From positions 616,862 through 680,861 of the forward strand of contig NW_019776135.1 of assembly GCF_001039355.2 (NCBI RefSeq): 64,000 bases of DNA. Direction: 5' to 3'. Under the pieces are notes generated by a model that was given only the letters and a program-made list of their open reading frames with translations, was not told the DNA's origin and did not search any database. Origin of the DNA: Lingula anatina. Its lineage: Eukaryota > Brachiopoda > Lingulata > Lingulida > Lingulidae. Positions within the stretch are counted from its first letter, which is position 1. Every line of letters begins with the position of its first letter. Position numbers and translations under genes: made by a program. Positions 1 through 12,328 of this stretch are shown here, piece by piece.

Positions 1-70
1 GAACTGGAAAATCAGTCTAATTGGTGTCTTTGTCTGGAATTTATTCAGTCATTTGTGAAATGTAAATTTT

Positions 71-540
71 TCACATATTGGCATTTTCAGTGTGTGACTT
101 AAAACCCCAGGGGTATGAAGCCAATTTGTAGTTATATTTTCTAAATGTCCATGATAAGTATAGTAGATGATTAAAAATCAGTGGTGATTAAGCTGTTAAT
201 CATTATGTAATATTGCATTAAAATTGAGTAAAAACCGACTTTGTGCACTACCTCCACAAATGCTATGAAAGGAAAACTGTGATTTATATTATTTTGTATC
301 TTACAAGAATGATTCTTAGGACTGACATACAGCTCATGTTGGAAAACCAGCATGATTGGATTATTAGTACCACCAGCGTGTACGCTGGCAGCACTCATGG
401 TTTTAGAATTTTCTGTGATATTTTCATATTTCTCATTGTGTCATTTTCAAAGTGTAAACTTGAACCCCCATGGGCCTGAAGCCTTATGTAAGTTACATAT
501 TCCTAACATCTATATTACAATTATTCATTGTATTAATTTA
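71..540 (+). repeat. Diverged interspersed repeat, about two modules of ~360 bp
   Basis: The motif around GGCATTTTCAGTGTG...CC(C)ATGGGC..GAAGCC occurs near 80-125 and again near 435-485. Related blocks appear in inverse orientation at about 6330-6870, for example GCTGTTAATCATTATGTAA at 190-208 against its inverse near 6340-6360. It looks like an old tandem or interspersed repeat. No coding potential is seen. Confidence 0.5.
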
Positions 541-1380
541 AGTGATCATAATATTTAAACGGTATATTAAAGGTATTCTGATCATTATAGTCCTATTCAA
601 TATCAGTAGTTTGATTTGTCTTCCAAAATGATCAGCTATAATTGAAAATGACATGTCAGCAACAAGTTGTAAACCCTTCAATGAAATGGGGATTGACTAA
701 TTTCCAAGTAGTGATGGGCGTGCACACTTAATTTTTCGCAAGTAGCTTCCGGTTGAATGGAGCCAAGATTTAGTGACTGTGCCCCTGCAGGGACGACACT
801 TGAGAAGGGGTGTAAGAGGCAGAGAGACCATAACTGGATTAAGCGGTCTTCCTCTTATGTAGGGTCCGCCATATTTGAACCTTGGACCAGTTTGCACTCG
901 AATCTTTCATTCTGAATGGGGTCATAGTTGTGCCACAAAACCTGACCAAGTCCCACCATGTAGTTTCAAAAAGTATACCTTTGAGAAATACCAAAGGGTA
1001 TTGTTTCATATTCCCTCCCCCCCCCAAAAAAAAAAATGATATTTAAATAATCATATACATTTATATTGTTGTAGAAATTACTTTTGAGTTTTTATGTGGT
1101 GTTAATTATGCCAGGAAAGGTGTTCATATCCTGTCACATATGAATTTGATAGAACAATAGAAACAAAACTTTTAATTTACATGATTTATATTGATATGCT
1201 ACATAAATGTTACGAAATGTGTGTGTGGATGTGTGTGTGTGTTTCAATATGTATATATCTGCATTTGTGCAAGTTCATGTCACAGTACTTGGTCTGGGTT
1301 GTTTGAAATTCATTTACTCTTTTAAGACTGGTTTTCTATAATGTGGTAACTAGACCTAGCATTCCCATTTTTTGTTCCAG
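541..1380. other. UBE2H intron sequence, no gene seen
   Basis: This is the intron immediately upstream of the first visible UBE2H exon. It has a stretch at about 720-1010 with higher GC than its surroundings that could be an old repeat, a C/A run at 1016-1037 and a TG-rich run at 1219-1242. No exon matching the UBE2H N-terminus was found. Confidence 0.5.
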
Positions 1381-3778
1381 GTGCATATGAAGGTGGTGTG
1401 TGGAAAGTACGTGTTGATTTACCTGATAAGTATCCATTCAAGTCCCCATCTATAGGTAAGCTGGCCAGGCAGTGTGGAATGTTCAAGATGTGACTGGAAT
1501 TCAAGTTTATGTACTTTGTGTACTGTGTACTTCATGGCAGGGTTATACAGGGGTCTCCACTCTATTCTTGCAATAATTTCATAGTAGCTGGCAAGTAGTC
1601 CCCCGAGATGGAATACATATATGATAAAAATGCATTTACATTGGCTGTTTCAGTCAGCCATGGGTTAACCTAATGTGTCTTTAATAAAGAATACTTAAGT
1701 TGAAGTAATGTAGCTTAAAGTTACTTAATTGATAATTATGTATCAGCAAGGCGAAATGGTAACTGAAATCTGCAGTTATGGTAAAAGAAGTTTCAATTTT
1801 CATTTGATATATAGGACAATTTTCTTTATATTCTTCCAGGTTTTATGAACAGAATATACCATCCAAATATTGATGAAGTGTAAGTATGGATGAAAGGAAC
1901 TGTTAAATATGTTATTAAAAGGCCTTTAGAGCACTATCATGAAACTCAAAAGAGCTGACAACTTGATGTGATTTTCATTTTAGTTTTGAACCTTGGCATG
2001 ATGACAAACCTCGGCGCATATTTGTAGCTGTCTGTTGAACATTTTCACCTACTAGTAATTATCCATCAGGGTCACCTAAGCTACTACATTTTGCTCATGG
2101 CTGATATTTGTTTGGTTGTTCCTTTTCTAGAAATATTAGGGAATTTAACAATTTCCCTTGTATATCTGACTTGGCTCAAAGTTTGTTTGGCCAGTAGATC
2201 AGCACTGAGTAAGAGCTTAAAGAATTAATCATGATTAAAGTAAGAACCGTGGGATTTATCAATTCCTGGCAGTTGGTAGTATCCGTAGTCCATGTGGAAT
2301 AGGGGTATTACTCTCACTCATCCATAGTGATCATGTGTGTGTGTGTGTGAGTGTATTCCTTCTAAATTAATGTCACATTGTAATCTTACATTTCAGATCT
2401 GGAACAGTGTGTTTAGATGTCATCAATCAGGCCTGGACTGCTTTATATGGTAAGACCACAGCACTGCCACGAGAGTTGTTGGTTTTGGGCAGACATAGAT
2501 GATGGCTGGATATTCAGTTACATAGTTCAAGTCCATAAAAATTATTGTATCTGAATGTGATTCCACAAGAATGGAAAACTTTATGTACTTTATGTATCAG
2601 TTATAAAAATTCTATATAAATGATGTGACATCAGTAAAGTGTGTTGTGCATGCAGAAGTCAGTATTGATTGACTGCCTAAATTCACATGAATAAAGGCTG
2701 AAATTTAGTAATGATAAAAATAATGATAATCATTAAATTATGTATTATTTACTTTTCAGATCTGAGCAATATATTTGATTCGTTTTTGCCTCAATTGCTG
2801 TCCTACCCAAACCCAATAGACCCACTGAATGGTGACGCTGCCGCCATGTATCTTCACAAACCAGAAGAATATAAGAAAAAAGTTCAAGGTAATAGGATTA
2901 AAATGAACCTCAAGTCAGAGCAGAATATAATATTATGCAAGATATTGACTGACAGTGCATCTGTTAAAGATTTGTTTATCAAATTGAATATTAAAAAAAA
3001 AAATCTTGTACTTTGTATAGATCTACAAAATCAAATCCATATAAAAAAGAACCAACACTGGGATATTGTGTACAGTAATAAGATTGGACTTCTGTCTTGG
3101 GTGTTTTTCTCAGTTTTTCAATTTAACTTTAAGCGTGTTCTTTAAAATGTGAAACATTATTTGTAGCTAAGCTTGTTCCTGGTTTCAGTTTCTTAATATG
3201 ACTATAATTCCTTATTCCTTTTTTATGAGAAAAATTATTGACATAAAAATGTCTTGTCAAGAATTTCTGAAATGTACATAAAGTCAGATTTCTTTTCTTG
3301 AAACTCGTGAAATTCAATTATTTTCACTTAAGATCTGTCAGTAGGAAAAAAAGTTATGCAAGATTCATTTCTGGTCAGTGCTTGAAGAAAACAAACAGCA
3401 GCAGCAGAAGAGAAATTCTATTACTTCAGAAAGTGTATGATGGAGGGGATGATTATGCACAGCGCATTCACAGCTACGCTTCATGCTGTCAAAACACTTG
3501 TATTGCAGCCAGGGGCTTCGTTTCACATTTAATATTATATATATTTTACTTACCTGACCAATATGGTAAAAAAAAAGGAAGTTGGAAATCTTTTCTGGTC
3601 TGTTTGAATTCATATTAAAAATCAAAATAACATACATTTTCTTTATACGTATTCAGAATATGTGAAGAAATATGCTACAGAAGAAGCTCTGAGGGAGTTA
3701 CAGGAGGACAACTCCTCGTCTAGTGAGAGTTCAATGAGTGACTTCTCTGAGGATGAAGCACAGGACATGGAACTATGA
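1381..3778 (+). CDS. UBE2H: UBE2H-like ubiquitin-conjugating enzyme E2 (partial, 3' five coding exons)
   Basis: The exons are 1381-1455, 1840-1879, 2397-2449, 2760-2888 and 3657-3778. All have GT/AG borders and phases that join without a break, ending at TGA 3776-3778. They encode about 138 residues. The product begins at the conserved [21 protein letters not shown] segment, followed by HPNID, the active-site block [11 protein letters not shown] (catalytic Cys codon 2410-2412), [16 protein letters not shown], and an acidic Ser-rich tail ending EDEAQDMEL. That tail is diagnostic of UBE2H, which charges ubiquitin from E1 and passes it to E3s, notably the CTLH/GID complex. The known family is about 183 residues, so roughly 45 N-terminal residues are missing. 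I see no matching exon in 1-1380, so the first exons probably lie left of the window. Confidence 0.96.
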
Positions 3779-5185
3779 CACCAGGATGTATAGACTCAAA
3801 ACAGACTTTTTTTAAAATTAAAGCTATATATATATATATATAAATACAGATATGTATACATAGTTCATATGTATAAGCATAATGTAAATAGTCCATATAT
3901 AACATAATTATATTTATGTAGTCAAAAAGATGTCTGAAGAAGTCTCTATTACACTTATGGTCATGTTTGAAATGCTGCTTTTCTTCTCCAACTAGACAAA
4001 TGGTGTACAGGATTAGATGCTCTGTTTTTAAGTTAAGGAAGAATTATTTTAAGCCAGGTGAAAGTGTTTTATTTAGCGTCACCCTAGAAAGGTGGTACAG
4101 TGGCATTTTCTAAGTTTTATGAAAATGTTAATTGGTAATAATACTGTGGTGTTACATTTTATTTTAGAATAACCAAGGCATCATCTGTTTTGGAGAATGA
4201 TTTTAATTGTCATTGAGTCCTTTAACCCTCATAGTAGTGTTAGGCTGTGTATTGGTAGTTTTGAGGAAAAGTGTTTGGAAAGTTGGTCAACTTCCTCTTT
4301 CACTTGTGCCCATTACCACCCTTTATTGTTCAGTAGGAAACTATCATATCTGCACATTAACTTGATATCTTTTCAAGGTTTTGCATCAATGTTTGAGTCA
4401 CTCATGGTTTAAATCACAGTCCCATTGATGGTGTTAACATTTCTTGAAGTTTCCATAATTTTGCAGAATTAGTAAGCATTGCAATGTTTGTGCAATTTGT
4501 GGAAGTGTACTGATCAGTGAAAGATATAAGGTACGGATCAAGACAAGCATCCAGTTTTCCATTCTTCCTTTAGAGAATGGTGTCTCAGTATTACAAAAAA
4601 AGAAAATTATTACTAAATCCATTATTTTAATAGTTTATCATTGTTTTGTGAAAGATACATCATTTCCAATTCTCTCAAGAACACTTCCATGAATCAAAGT
4701 TGCTTCTCAGAGCTTATGTCCTCTTTTTTTTTTCCTTCAAGCATAATCATCAAAATAATGTTTTGGAAAGGCAATAAATAAAGCTTGTCTGAATTAAGTA
4801 CAATGAACAACTTTTCTACATAGTACTGAAGGTGCCCAAGATAATTGTATTTTACATACTGGCCTTAGTGTCAAGAATGAGTAGATTTGAACACAAGTGT
4901 TGTGTTTAAGTGTTTTTCACTTGAAAAGGTGGTTTTGGTTGGTGTGTTGTATATAACTCAGCTGTGTTGATTTTTAGTGTATTCTATTTATCACTTGCCC
5001 TTCAGTAGTGGAGCACTATCATGAGCCTAGTGCATTGCTGTATTTGGTTAAATTGACATGCTTGATGCTTTTGTACATTGTAATATATTTTTAATTTATA
5101 TTAATATACATAATATAAAATATCAGTGTAAGCAAATTTTGTATAATGTATAATCTAAAAGTTGCCAATAAAAAAGTAAAACTGG
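3779..5185 (+). other. UBE2H 3' UTR (inferred)
   Basis: This AT-rich stretch after the UBE2H stop codon has no credible ORF. It contains a (TA)n run near 3826-3842 and AATAAA-type signals near 4775 and at 5167-5172. The signal at 5167-5172 is a plausible main polyadenylation site. The extent is inferred from the signals only. Confidence 0.5.
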
Positions 5186-6329
5186 TTTAATCGTATTACC
5201 GACTTGGGACAAACCTGACTGGTGCCTAAACTACCGTGTTTGGAACCCCCCCCCCCCCGAGTCTTCTTGATATGGGAAGTGACAAGTCCACATAAATTGT
5301 GCCTTTCTGTCATAATTAAAAATTTTATTCTTACCAGAAAGCTTTTAATATATTTCACAGCACTTAAATGCAATTATTACTTTGCCCCACTTACTTTGAC
5401 TTTGACCGCAGTCTTTAAATGAGACTAAAATAAAAATAAAGAATCTTAATGAAATGAAGATAAGAAAATGGGGGCAAAATCTTGTTAAAATTTTTTGTAA
5501 CAGTAATGAGGTTACTTCAAGACTGGAAAAGTCTGCCACAAAAAACTGAGCAAAACTGAATGTCAACACTCGAATTCATGACAAATCCAAAGTACTGTGT
5601 TGCAAGAAAATCCATATGAAGCTTGACGCATGTAAGCACAAACCTTCAATACACTCGGGTACTTTCTAGAAATTCCATGGATAACTGGATCAGTTGAGCT
5701 TCTTCAATAACACTACTTCCTCATATTTTAACTGGAATGAGTTAAATGGAAGGCTCAGTGTCACATGCTTCATCAATATCCCTGCTTGAAGGCAATTCTG
5801 GCTGACACATCCATGTGTTGAAGACAACCAACTACAGTGAAACTACACACTTCATTTCTGTTGATCAAATGGTTCTGAGGCCTAATTAAACTGCTTACAA
5901 ATCTTCATCACAGTTTTCCTATCGTTGGAGAAGACCAGTCATGTAGAACCTTTCGGATATTTTTAAGGCCTTCACTGGGAGGTGTCTGCAAAAATAGTAA
6001 TAATTCTTCAATCCTTGCCAAGTAAAGTAGGTGAAAAAATATATATGTGTAAGAAGGTTTTCATCTTAAGGCAATTTGAGTTGTAAATAGTGCCATGCAA
6101 GTTGACAATCAGATAAACTATATAAGTAGCATCTACAATTTCAAGGATGACCAAAACAGACATTTGTCATCACAGTTTATATTTTGGCTGTCCCAGCATC
6201 AACCCTGAATTAGCTCTTACAATAGGACAATCTCAGCTGATACAGATAACTTACAAACAACAAGGCAGCAAAGCTGTCAAATGTACAGACATAAAAGCAG
6301 AAAATGATGCACATAATATGTTATCTGTC

Positions 6330-6870
6330 AATTTGATGCAATATTACATAATGCTTAACAGCAAAATCCGACCCAAAATTTAAATATGCACAACAGGGAT
6401 GTTTATAATATGCAACTAGCATAAGGCTTCAGGCTCATGAGTGCCATTTATCTTAAGAGCCATTTCTCAAAAATTTCACAAATTTAAGAAAATAATCTTA
6501 TCAAGCTGGTTTGCCTGAGGTACATTTGCCTAATTTGAGGTACATGTCAATCCTAAGATCATTCTTGTTAGTTAGAAAATAATAAGTAAAACAGTTTCCC
6601 TTACAGACCAAGCACCAAATGGGGATTTTTGTCAGTTATGATGCAATTTTACATAATGATAAACTGTATAATCACCACCAATGTTTATTTACCCACTATA
6701 TATATCATGGGCATTCAGTAAATGTAACTACCATACAACTTTATGCCCATGGGAGTACCAAGTCCCACACTGAAAATGCCAAGATGTGAATAATGAGCAT
6801 TTCACAATAACTGCATTACTTCCAGCAAAAGAATATAATCAGGTTTTCCAACTCAAGCTGTCCTTAGTCC
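6330..6870 (-). repeat. Inverted counterpart of the repeat at 71-540
   Basis: Read on the minus strand, this stretch repeats the ordered blocks of 71-540: the TTTTCAGTGTG block, the CCCATGGGCAT block, the GGTGGTGATTA block, and the CCTGAAGCCTTAT block. Similarity is imperfect, with many substitutions and indels. It lies in the downstream flank of both UBE2H and ZC3HC1. Confidence 0.5.
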
Positions 6871-7475
6871 TAGGTTTCTTTTCTGTTACTTTGAGAACTG
6901 ACATGGTTTTCCTTAAATGGTCACTACAGCAGAAGAGAGTGCAGCATTTTGGAGAAATTCATAGAAAAAAAAAACTTATTTACAAAAAAGTAATAAATAA
7001 ATAAAAATTTAATAAACATAATGTCTACAAAAATAATCCAATCATGATGATTTCACTTGATCTGTAGTTTAGTCCTATAAATCATTCCTGTTAGTTCTCA
7101 AACATTATGTGATACAGTTTCTGTTTAATTTTGTCTGCATTGAAACATTTTTGGAAAGTGGATAGAAAAAATGAAAACTTGGGAAATTATTTTATGTAAA
7201 AATGGTCTAATAAGGCTAACATTCAAATTTGATCCATATTTTAATATTATAAGTCACTCTAATAAGTTTAAGAATAATAAGTCAATTAATTTTCCATTAA
7301 CTGCTGTTACAGTGACAAGTGCATGGTGACGACAATGTGTACAGTGACGATAATATGTATAGATACACCGTGTAATTTATCCTTTCTGTGACCCATATCT
7401 CTGCTAATCAAAGACTCGTGACAGTGATTTTTAATTTTATAGGTTGGTCATGGCACATCAGTTGATGATATTTGT

Positions 7476-7517
<42 letters not shown>
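7476..7517. repeat. (ATA)n microsatellite
   Basis: About 14 perfect ATA units in a row, in the 3' flank of the ZC3HC1 gene. Confidence 0.95.
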
Positions 7518-7622
7518 TCATGCCTCAAAACTATGCTACACATGCTTCTCAGTTTACATATGCCTATAAAAGCTTAAACTGCAAAGATAAATAAAAAAAA
7601 CTACTATAAAATCTATATATCA

Positions 7623-9077
7623 TTAAACCATTGTTCTTGACCCTACCGTTTTCACATTTCTCACAAATTTAGGAGTCAATTTATCTGTGCTTGCAGAATT
7701 AGGAACAAGCCAATCTAGAAGTCTCTTCCAGCCCGGCCTACTATCTTCATCACCTACATAGCTAGACACCACCTCTCTTTGGTCAGATTTCTGTGAATTG
7801 CTCTTGTCTTGCTGAGTGCTCGTTATCCACGGACACCAAGATCTGTGTTCACCAATGGGGTTGAAGGAAGTCTTTGCTATGGAGTCATTCTGGATAATAA
7901 AGAATGGCATCACAATGTGTTCTTTAACTGTGAAATCATCATAAAGCCAAAATTAAATTAACTGTAACTAAATTAAATTGAGTGGCGTATATTTCCCATT
8001 GAAGTTCAGCACAAACCGCATTCTTTTCAATCAGGCTTCAATATTTTGATGCTTAAGTATTTTTTGTTAACATATTTACTCAATACTGAATTAAAAAAAA
8101 TAATACACTTCAAATGCATCATTCAAATTTTAAAGGGATACATTTACTTAATCTTCAGTACCCATTCAATAAATCATCACAACATTTCTCTGTAGATGAC
8201 AAAGGAGAGCATTATATTACAATAAAATTTAAAGTTTCACATATATTTCTTATACTTGCCAAAAACTTCCTTTTCTTTGGACTTGGACTAGCGCTACCTT
8301 CTTTCTTGGAATGGCTGCCATTTTCTATCACAGACTGAGAGCTTTGATCTGTTTCCTGTTCTAAAGAACTATGGGACAAAAAATTCCATAGACCTATCTG
8401 CCTTCTGCAAAAATGACAAATAAGGATATCCGTCTTCTTCAAAGAACTGAAAGTTAAGAGAAAACCATAAAGTGAAATATAAAATGTTTGTAGATTATTC
8501 ATCTTGCCAAATACTAACATATTTGATAAAAGGGGCTGGCATTCTACAGTAAAGACAAAAATAAACTATCTTTACATTAAGGAATTTCTATGCAATTGAG
8601 GCTCTATAAAGCTGTGAAATGACTAAAACAGCTCATAATTTGAAGTTTATTACTTACAATATACCTTAGTTATCAAAAATAGAAATGAGAAAAATTACAC
8701 CTAATTAATTAAACTGATAAATTGGTTAAGAAATAACAAAAATCTATCTGCTCTACACTGACTGTAAAAAAAATTATACTTATTAAAATACTAGGAAAGA
8801 CAATCTGTTAAGCATGGCTACATATTTTAGACAGTCTATTTGGTATACCTTATGTCCCAGCCACAGAGTGCCAGCACACAGCTTACTTGATCTGTGAGAG
8901 CTGAGTCTAGATTAAAACCTCCACTGCTGCCTTGCTGCTTCACAATCTTAAAAAGATTTTGTACACTGGGACCACTTAGCTCCTGCAACAATGATGAATG
9001 AATTATAATAAAACATGATACATAGATCTCTCTCTCTCTCTTCCCCCTTAATTAACTCTCTCTCTACTCCCCCACTT

Positions 9078-9121
<44 letters not shown>

Positions 9122-11078
9122 TCTACCCTTACATGGTCTGCCTGTATATCAAGTTTGGGAAGCTGTGATCCCAGCTGCTTCAGGTTTTGATGTCGTGACA
9201 AAAGGTCATCAAGTGCTTCATCTCGCCCAGAATATAAAATGGACATAAAGTGGACTAAAAGTAGAAATAAAATATCATCAATTTATACTAAGGACAGCAA
9301 GTTTCTTTCACTTTTTTATACTTAACCTTTATTGTATTCTATTATTGATATGATTGTCTTATCAATAAGGTTTTCTCCACTCAATCAATTTCCAGAAGAA
9401 TAAGTTTGATATGCACATTTCTTGAAAATAGTAGGTAAAAACATAACATTCTTATTCATTCCAAAGAGTTGAAAAAATGCACCCAGAAAAAAGAATCTGT
9501 GAGCTATAAAGTGCCATACCTGGGCTTGGGTTAGAAGGCCAGGGGCATATCTTTCTGTGGGAAGACACCAGGGATTCTGCTATCTTTTTACAACTCTCAT
9601 CATCTGAATGTTAAATGTACTATTCTGTAGTTATGACATATACCTGCAAACAACTTTCAATGCAAAACAGGACCTCTGTCATGAAATAAAGTAAGTTAAT
9701 CTTCACATACTAACTGGGTATTTCTGGTGAAATGATATATCTCTGCCAGTATTTAATTTCTGTATTATAACACTCAGAACTGCTACACCAAATCTGTTTG
9801 ATTGCACAAATCAAGTATACTCACAAACATCATGATCATAAGTCTTGGGTAGAGAGGCACAGAGCACTGCCTTACAACTGACACACCGTAACATATCTGT
9901 GTCCACGTTCTGCCAGCCATACCTGGCACACTGCAGAGGGCAGAGAGATGGAGGTTTAGCAAACCAGCTCACAGCTTACAATGTGATAAGGAAACATCTG
10001 TGTATATATATATAAAAACTGTTTCACTAATTTTAAGAAAAACTTAGCAAGCCCAATTCCATTTTTCTTTTCTTTTCCCCACTCACACTACACAATATTA
10101 TAAAACAAAAATGATTTAAGTAATATTCATATGCATATCAAACAAATAATATACATGTATAATATTAAATATCAATTGATTTTAACATATTCTTAATTAC
10201 TTTGTATAAACAATTATTATTTTTAAATTACTCAATCAGATATATTTTTGTAGAGAGACAAAACAACAACAATAACAGCAAAAAACATTTCTTGCTAAAT
10301 TAACAATACTGTCCTTATCATTATTATAATAAATACATGTCCCTGTCTCCACAGTGTGTTTACAAGGATATTGAGTATGTTTCCACTCTGTGGAAGTAAG
10401 CAGTCCTGTCCCTGGCATGTGTTGGCAGCTGAACCTCACCAGATCTGGCTGTGACACCTGCCTCACAGGGTGAGCTGCTTGGAGCAGGAGACTGATCTCC
10501 TTCTTCTCTAGTTAAATTATAGAAAATGGCGTTATATTCAGCAGAGGATAACTTCAAAGCTGAGTGATCGCAGTAATTTTATATCATATACCACGAAGTT
10601 CTAGTATAACGACTCTAGTATAACGACACTAAGAGTAAGAGCTAGAGACGCAGATTATGATTACTCCATAAAGATTAAAAGTTACGACTTACCAACACAG
10701 TGCACGCTAAGGCATTAATAACGTACAACAGTCTTATCCTAGATACTAGTATGTATTCCAAGGTTTATTAGAATTTAAAAATCATATCGATAAAAATAAT
10801 GGGACAAACAAGAAACACTCAAATACTACTTACACTAAACTTACTGTTTCAATTCAATTTTAAGTTAGTTACTAACAACAGGAAGTTCGCAGTGAAAAGA
10901 GAACCATCAATAATCATTATATCGATGTTTCTATGCGATCACAACACAATCAATTCTATGCTTATTTTTATACTTACACGGCATGTCCATTTTTCAGTTC
11001 CTTTTTCTTGTCATCTGTTTCATTGTGTAAAAACGAAGACAAAATTGTCCTCACTCGCTGTGCAAAGCCCGCCTGCAT
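7623..11078 (-). CDS. ZC3HC1: ZC3HC1/NIPA-like zinc finger protein, eight exons
   Basis: The coding exons on the minus strand are 10978-11078, 10364-10559, 9825-9967, 9520-9603, 9133-9254, 8849-8982, 8256-8446 and 7623-7927, with GT/AG borders and matching phases from exon 2 on. The C3HC zinc-finger core reads CARYGWQNVDTDMLRCVSCK, followed by a CPWPSNPSP segment. The second, Rsm1-like half has CHFCRRQIGLWNF and HRSWCPW. This order matches ZC3HC1 (NIPA), known as an F-box-type SCF substrate receptor and as a nuclear-basket protein. Exon 1 is uncertain. The upstream ATG at 11076-11078 does not join exon 2 in frame. A second ATG in the same exon, reading MDMP, does, and gives about 395 residues against about 500 in human. 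It shares its upstream region with the divergent methyltransferase gene. Confidence 0.9.
9031..9123. repeat. CT-rich microsatellite
   Basis: Long (CT)n tracts with interruptions, sitting just downstream of the 3' splice site region of ZC3HC1 exon 5 (9133-9254), on the + strand reading. Confidence 0.9.
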
Positions 11079-11135
11079 CTTACTCACCTAAAAGTATATG
11101 AGATTGGTTGGAACTAAGAGGCAGGTCATGGCAGT

Positions 11136-11152
11136 TCCAAAGATGGCGGCCA
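11136..11152 (+). promoter_or_regulatory. YY1-like element in the ZC3HC1 promoter region
   Basis: AAGATGGCGGC at 11140-11150 is the classic YY1 core found near animal transcription starts. It lies about 60 bases upstream of the ZC3HC1 first exon ATG, in a slightly GC-richer patch. The binding role is inferred from the motif only. Confidence 0.45.
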
Positions 11153-11626
11153 CATGTCACTTCAGGCCAGAGAGCACTCGTCGGAGGTTTTGAATGATCT
11201 AAAACACGTTGTGTGCACTTAATCTTCATTCATATTTGCTGGGCCTCTAGAAACTCTACGACTAATATCGTATATCGTTAATGGCGGAAGTTATTACTCT
11301 TTTAAGAGCGAATCGAAGTTTTCTTTCTCACTGTCTTCATAACCACAATGTTAAGGATGTTATAACCCTTCATTATCATCCAGATACCGAAAATGAGGTT
11401 TTTCCTGCATCTAATTATTCAATAATGTATCTATCTTTGTGTTGGATTAAAACAATAAAAAACATCGAAAATATAAAACATCGGCTTTTATAATTCTCGT
11501 TGCATTGTTACCAGTAGCATAGGGAACTCATTTTAGCTTTAATCGTCAATTTAACACCTATCTATTTTGAGGTGAGATTGCAGTCGGAAGGCGTAACTCC
11601 ATCCCTGAACAAGATTTTATCGCGAA

Positions 11627-11636
11627 AATTTGGCAA

Positions 11637-11671
<35 letters not shown>

Positions 11672-12016
11672 TCAGTAGCAAATAAATATATAATCTCACA
11701 TTTTTACATTTTTTGACTTATGAATCGCACACAAACACCCACACACACACACACACACACACATTTACATACTGTCTCTCTCAGTAAAAAAAAGGTTGTA
11801 CAGTTACAGTATTGCATAAACGGGTAGAGATTGACAGTTCATGTTGTTAACATTACAATAGAATTCTAAGAGATATATCATCAGCTGGTTGCTTGTCAAT
11901 TAAGTTGTAATATGCGATCAATATTTTCCCATTTTCTTTTAACATGTTGTTGTTTTTGGTCGGTATACATATATAAAGAATATAAACAAATATTTCTGTA
12001 ATAATTTGGCAAAGTT
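11627..12016 (-). mobile_element. Retroposed insert with 14-bp target-site duplication
   Basis: The identical 14-mer AATTTGGCAAAGTT lies at 11627-11640 and 12003-12016. The enclosed ~362 bp begins on the + strand with an unbroken T run of about 30 bases, which is a poly-A tail read on the minus strand. A tail plus a matching target duplication is the mark of L1-type target-primed reverse transcription. The inner sequence carries a (CA)n run at about 11736-11762. A minus-strand open frame at 11853-12053 extends past the insert edge. It is not recognised as a known gene and may be a 5'-truncated LINE or a copied transcript end. Confidence 0.8.
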
Positions 12017-12328
12017 GACCACGAGTGTATAGGCTACGATCACGTGCCGTCATTTCGGTTAAAATGTTTTTGTTATGGAGTTATGAGCCCCCAATTGCAG
12101 ATTTTCATTAAACAAATGCATTATTTTGTTTTATCAACAATAAAATCTGTTTCCTATACTGTATAACGAATAAGGCCAGGTGTTTTTGTAAGCTGGTTTA
12201 GGCCTACTAGTACGTATACTTTAGGAAGCAATTATAAATAATTACTTTCTACAGGTGACCCATATTCGCGACACAGTACCAAACTAACTACACGTCGTCC
12301 TCTCTTTACTATTACACACAATAACAAT

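Larger units (their letters stand above)
5186..7622. other. Intergenic / ZC3HC1 3' flank, no gene seen
   Basis: This stretch lies between the convergent UBE2H and ZC3HC1 genes. It holds a poly-C run near 5247-5258, the inverted repeat modules listed separately, an (ATA)n run at 7476-7517, and at about 6255-6292 a short stretch matching the start of ORF1 of the LINE at 56.7-60.0 kb. The ZC3HC1 3' UTR must occupy part of it. A minus-strand AATAAA lies at 6684-6689. Confidence 0.5.

Noticed and set aside
2711-3145. 144-codon ORF starting in a UBE2H intron
   Set aside because: It is the UBE2H exon 2760-2888 read through into both introns; only the exon is real.
9031-9123. CT repeat as a CRISPR-like or minisatellite array
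   Set aside because: Plain dinucleotide microsatellite with no spacers; CRISPR is not expected in an animal genome.
11281-11493. 70-codon plus-strand ORF between ZC3HC1 and the methyltransferase gene
   Set aside because: No recognisable family, no splice context, and ordinary AT-rich composition; chance ORF or upstream transcript sequence.
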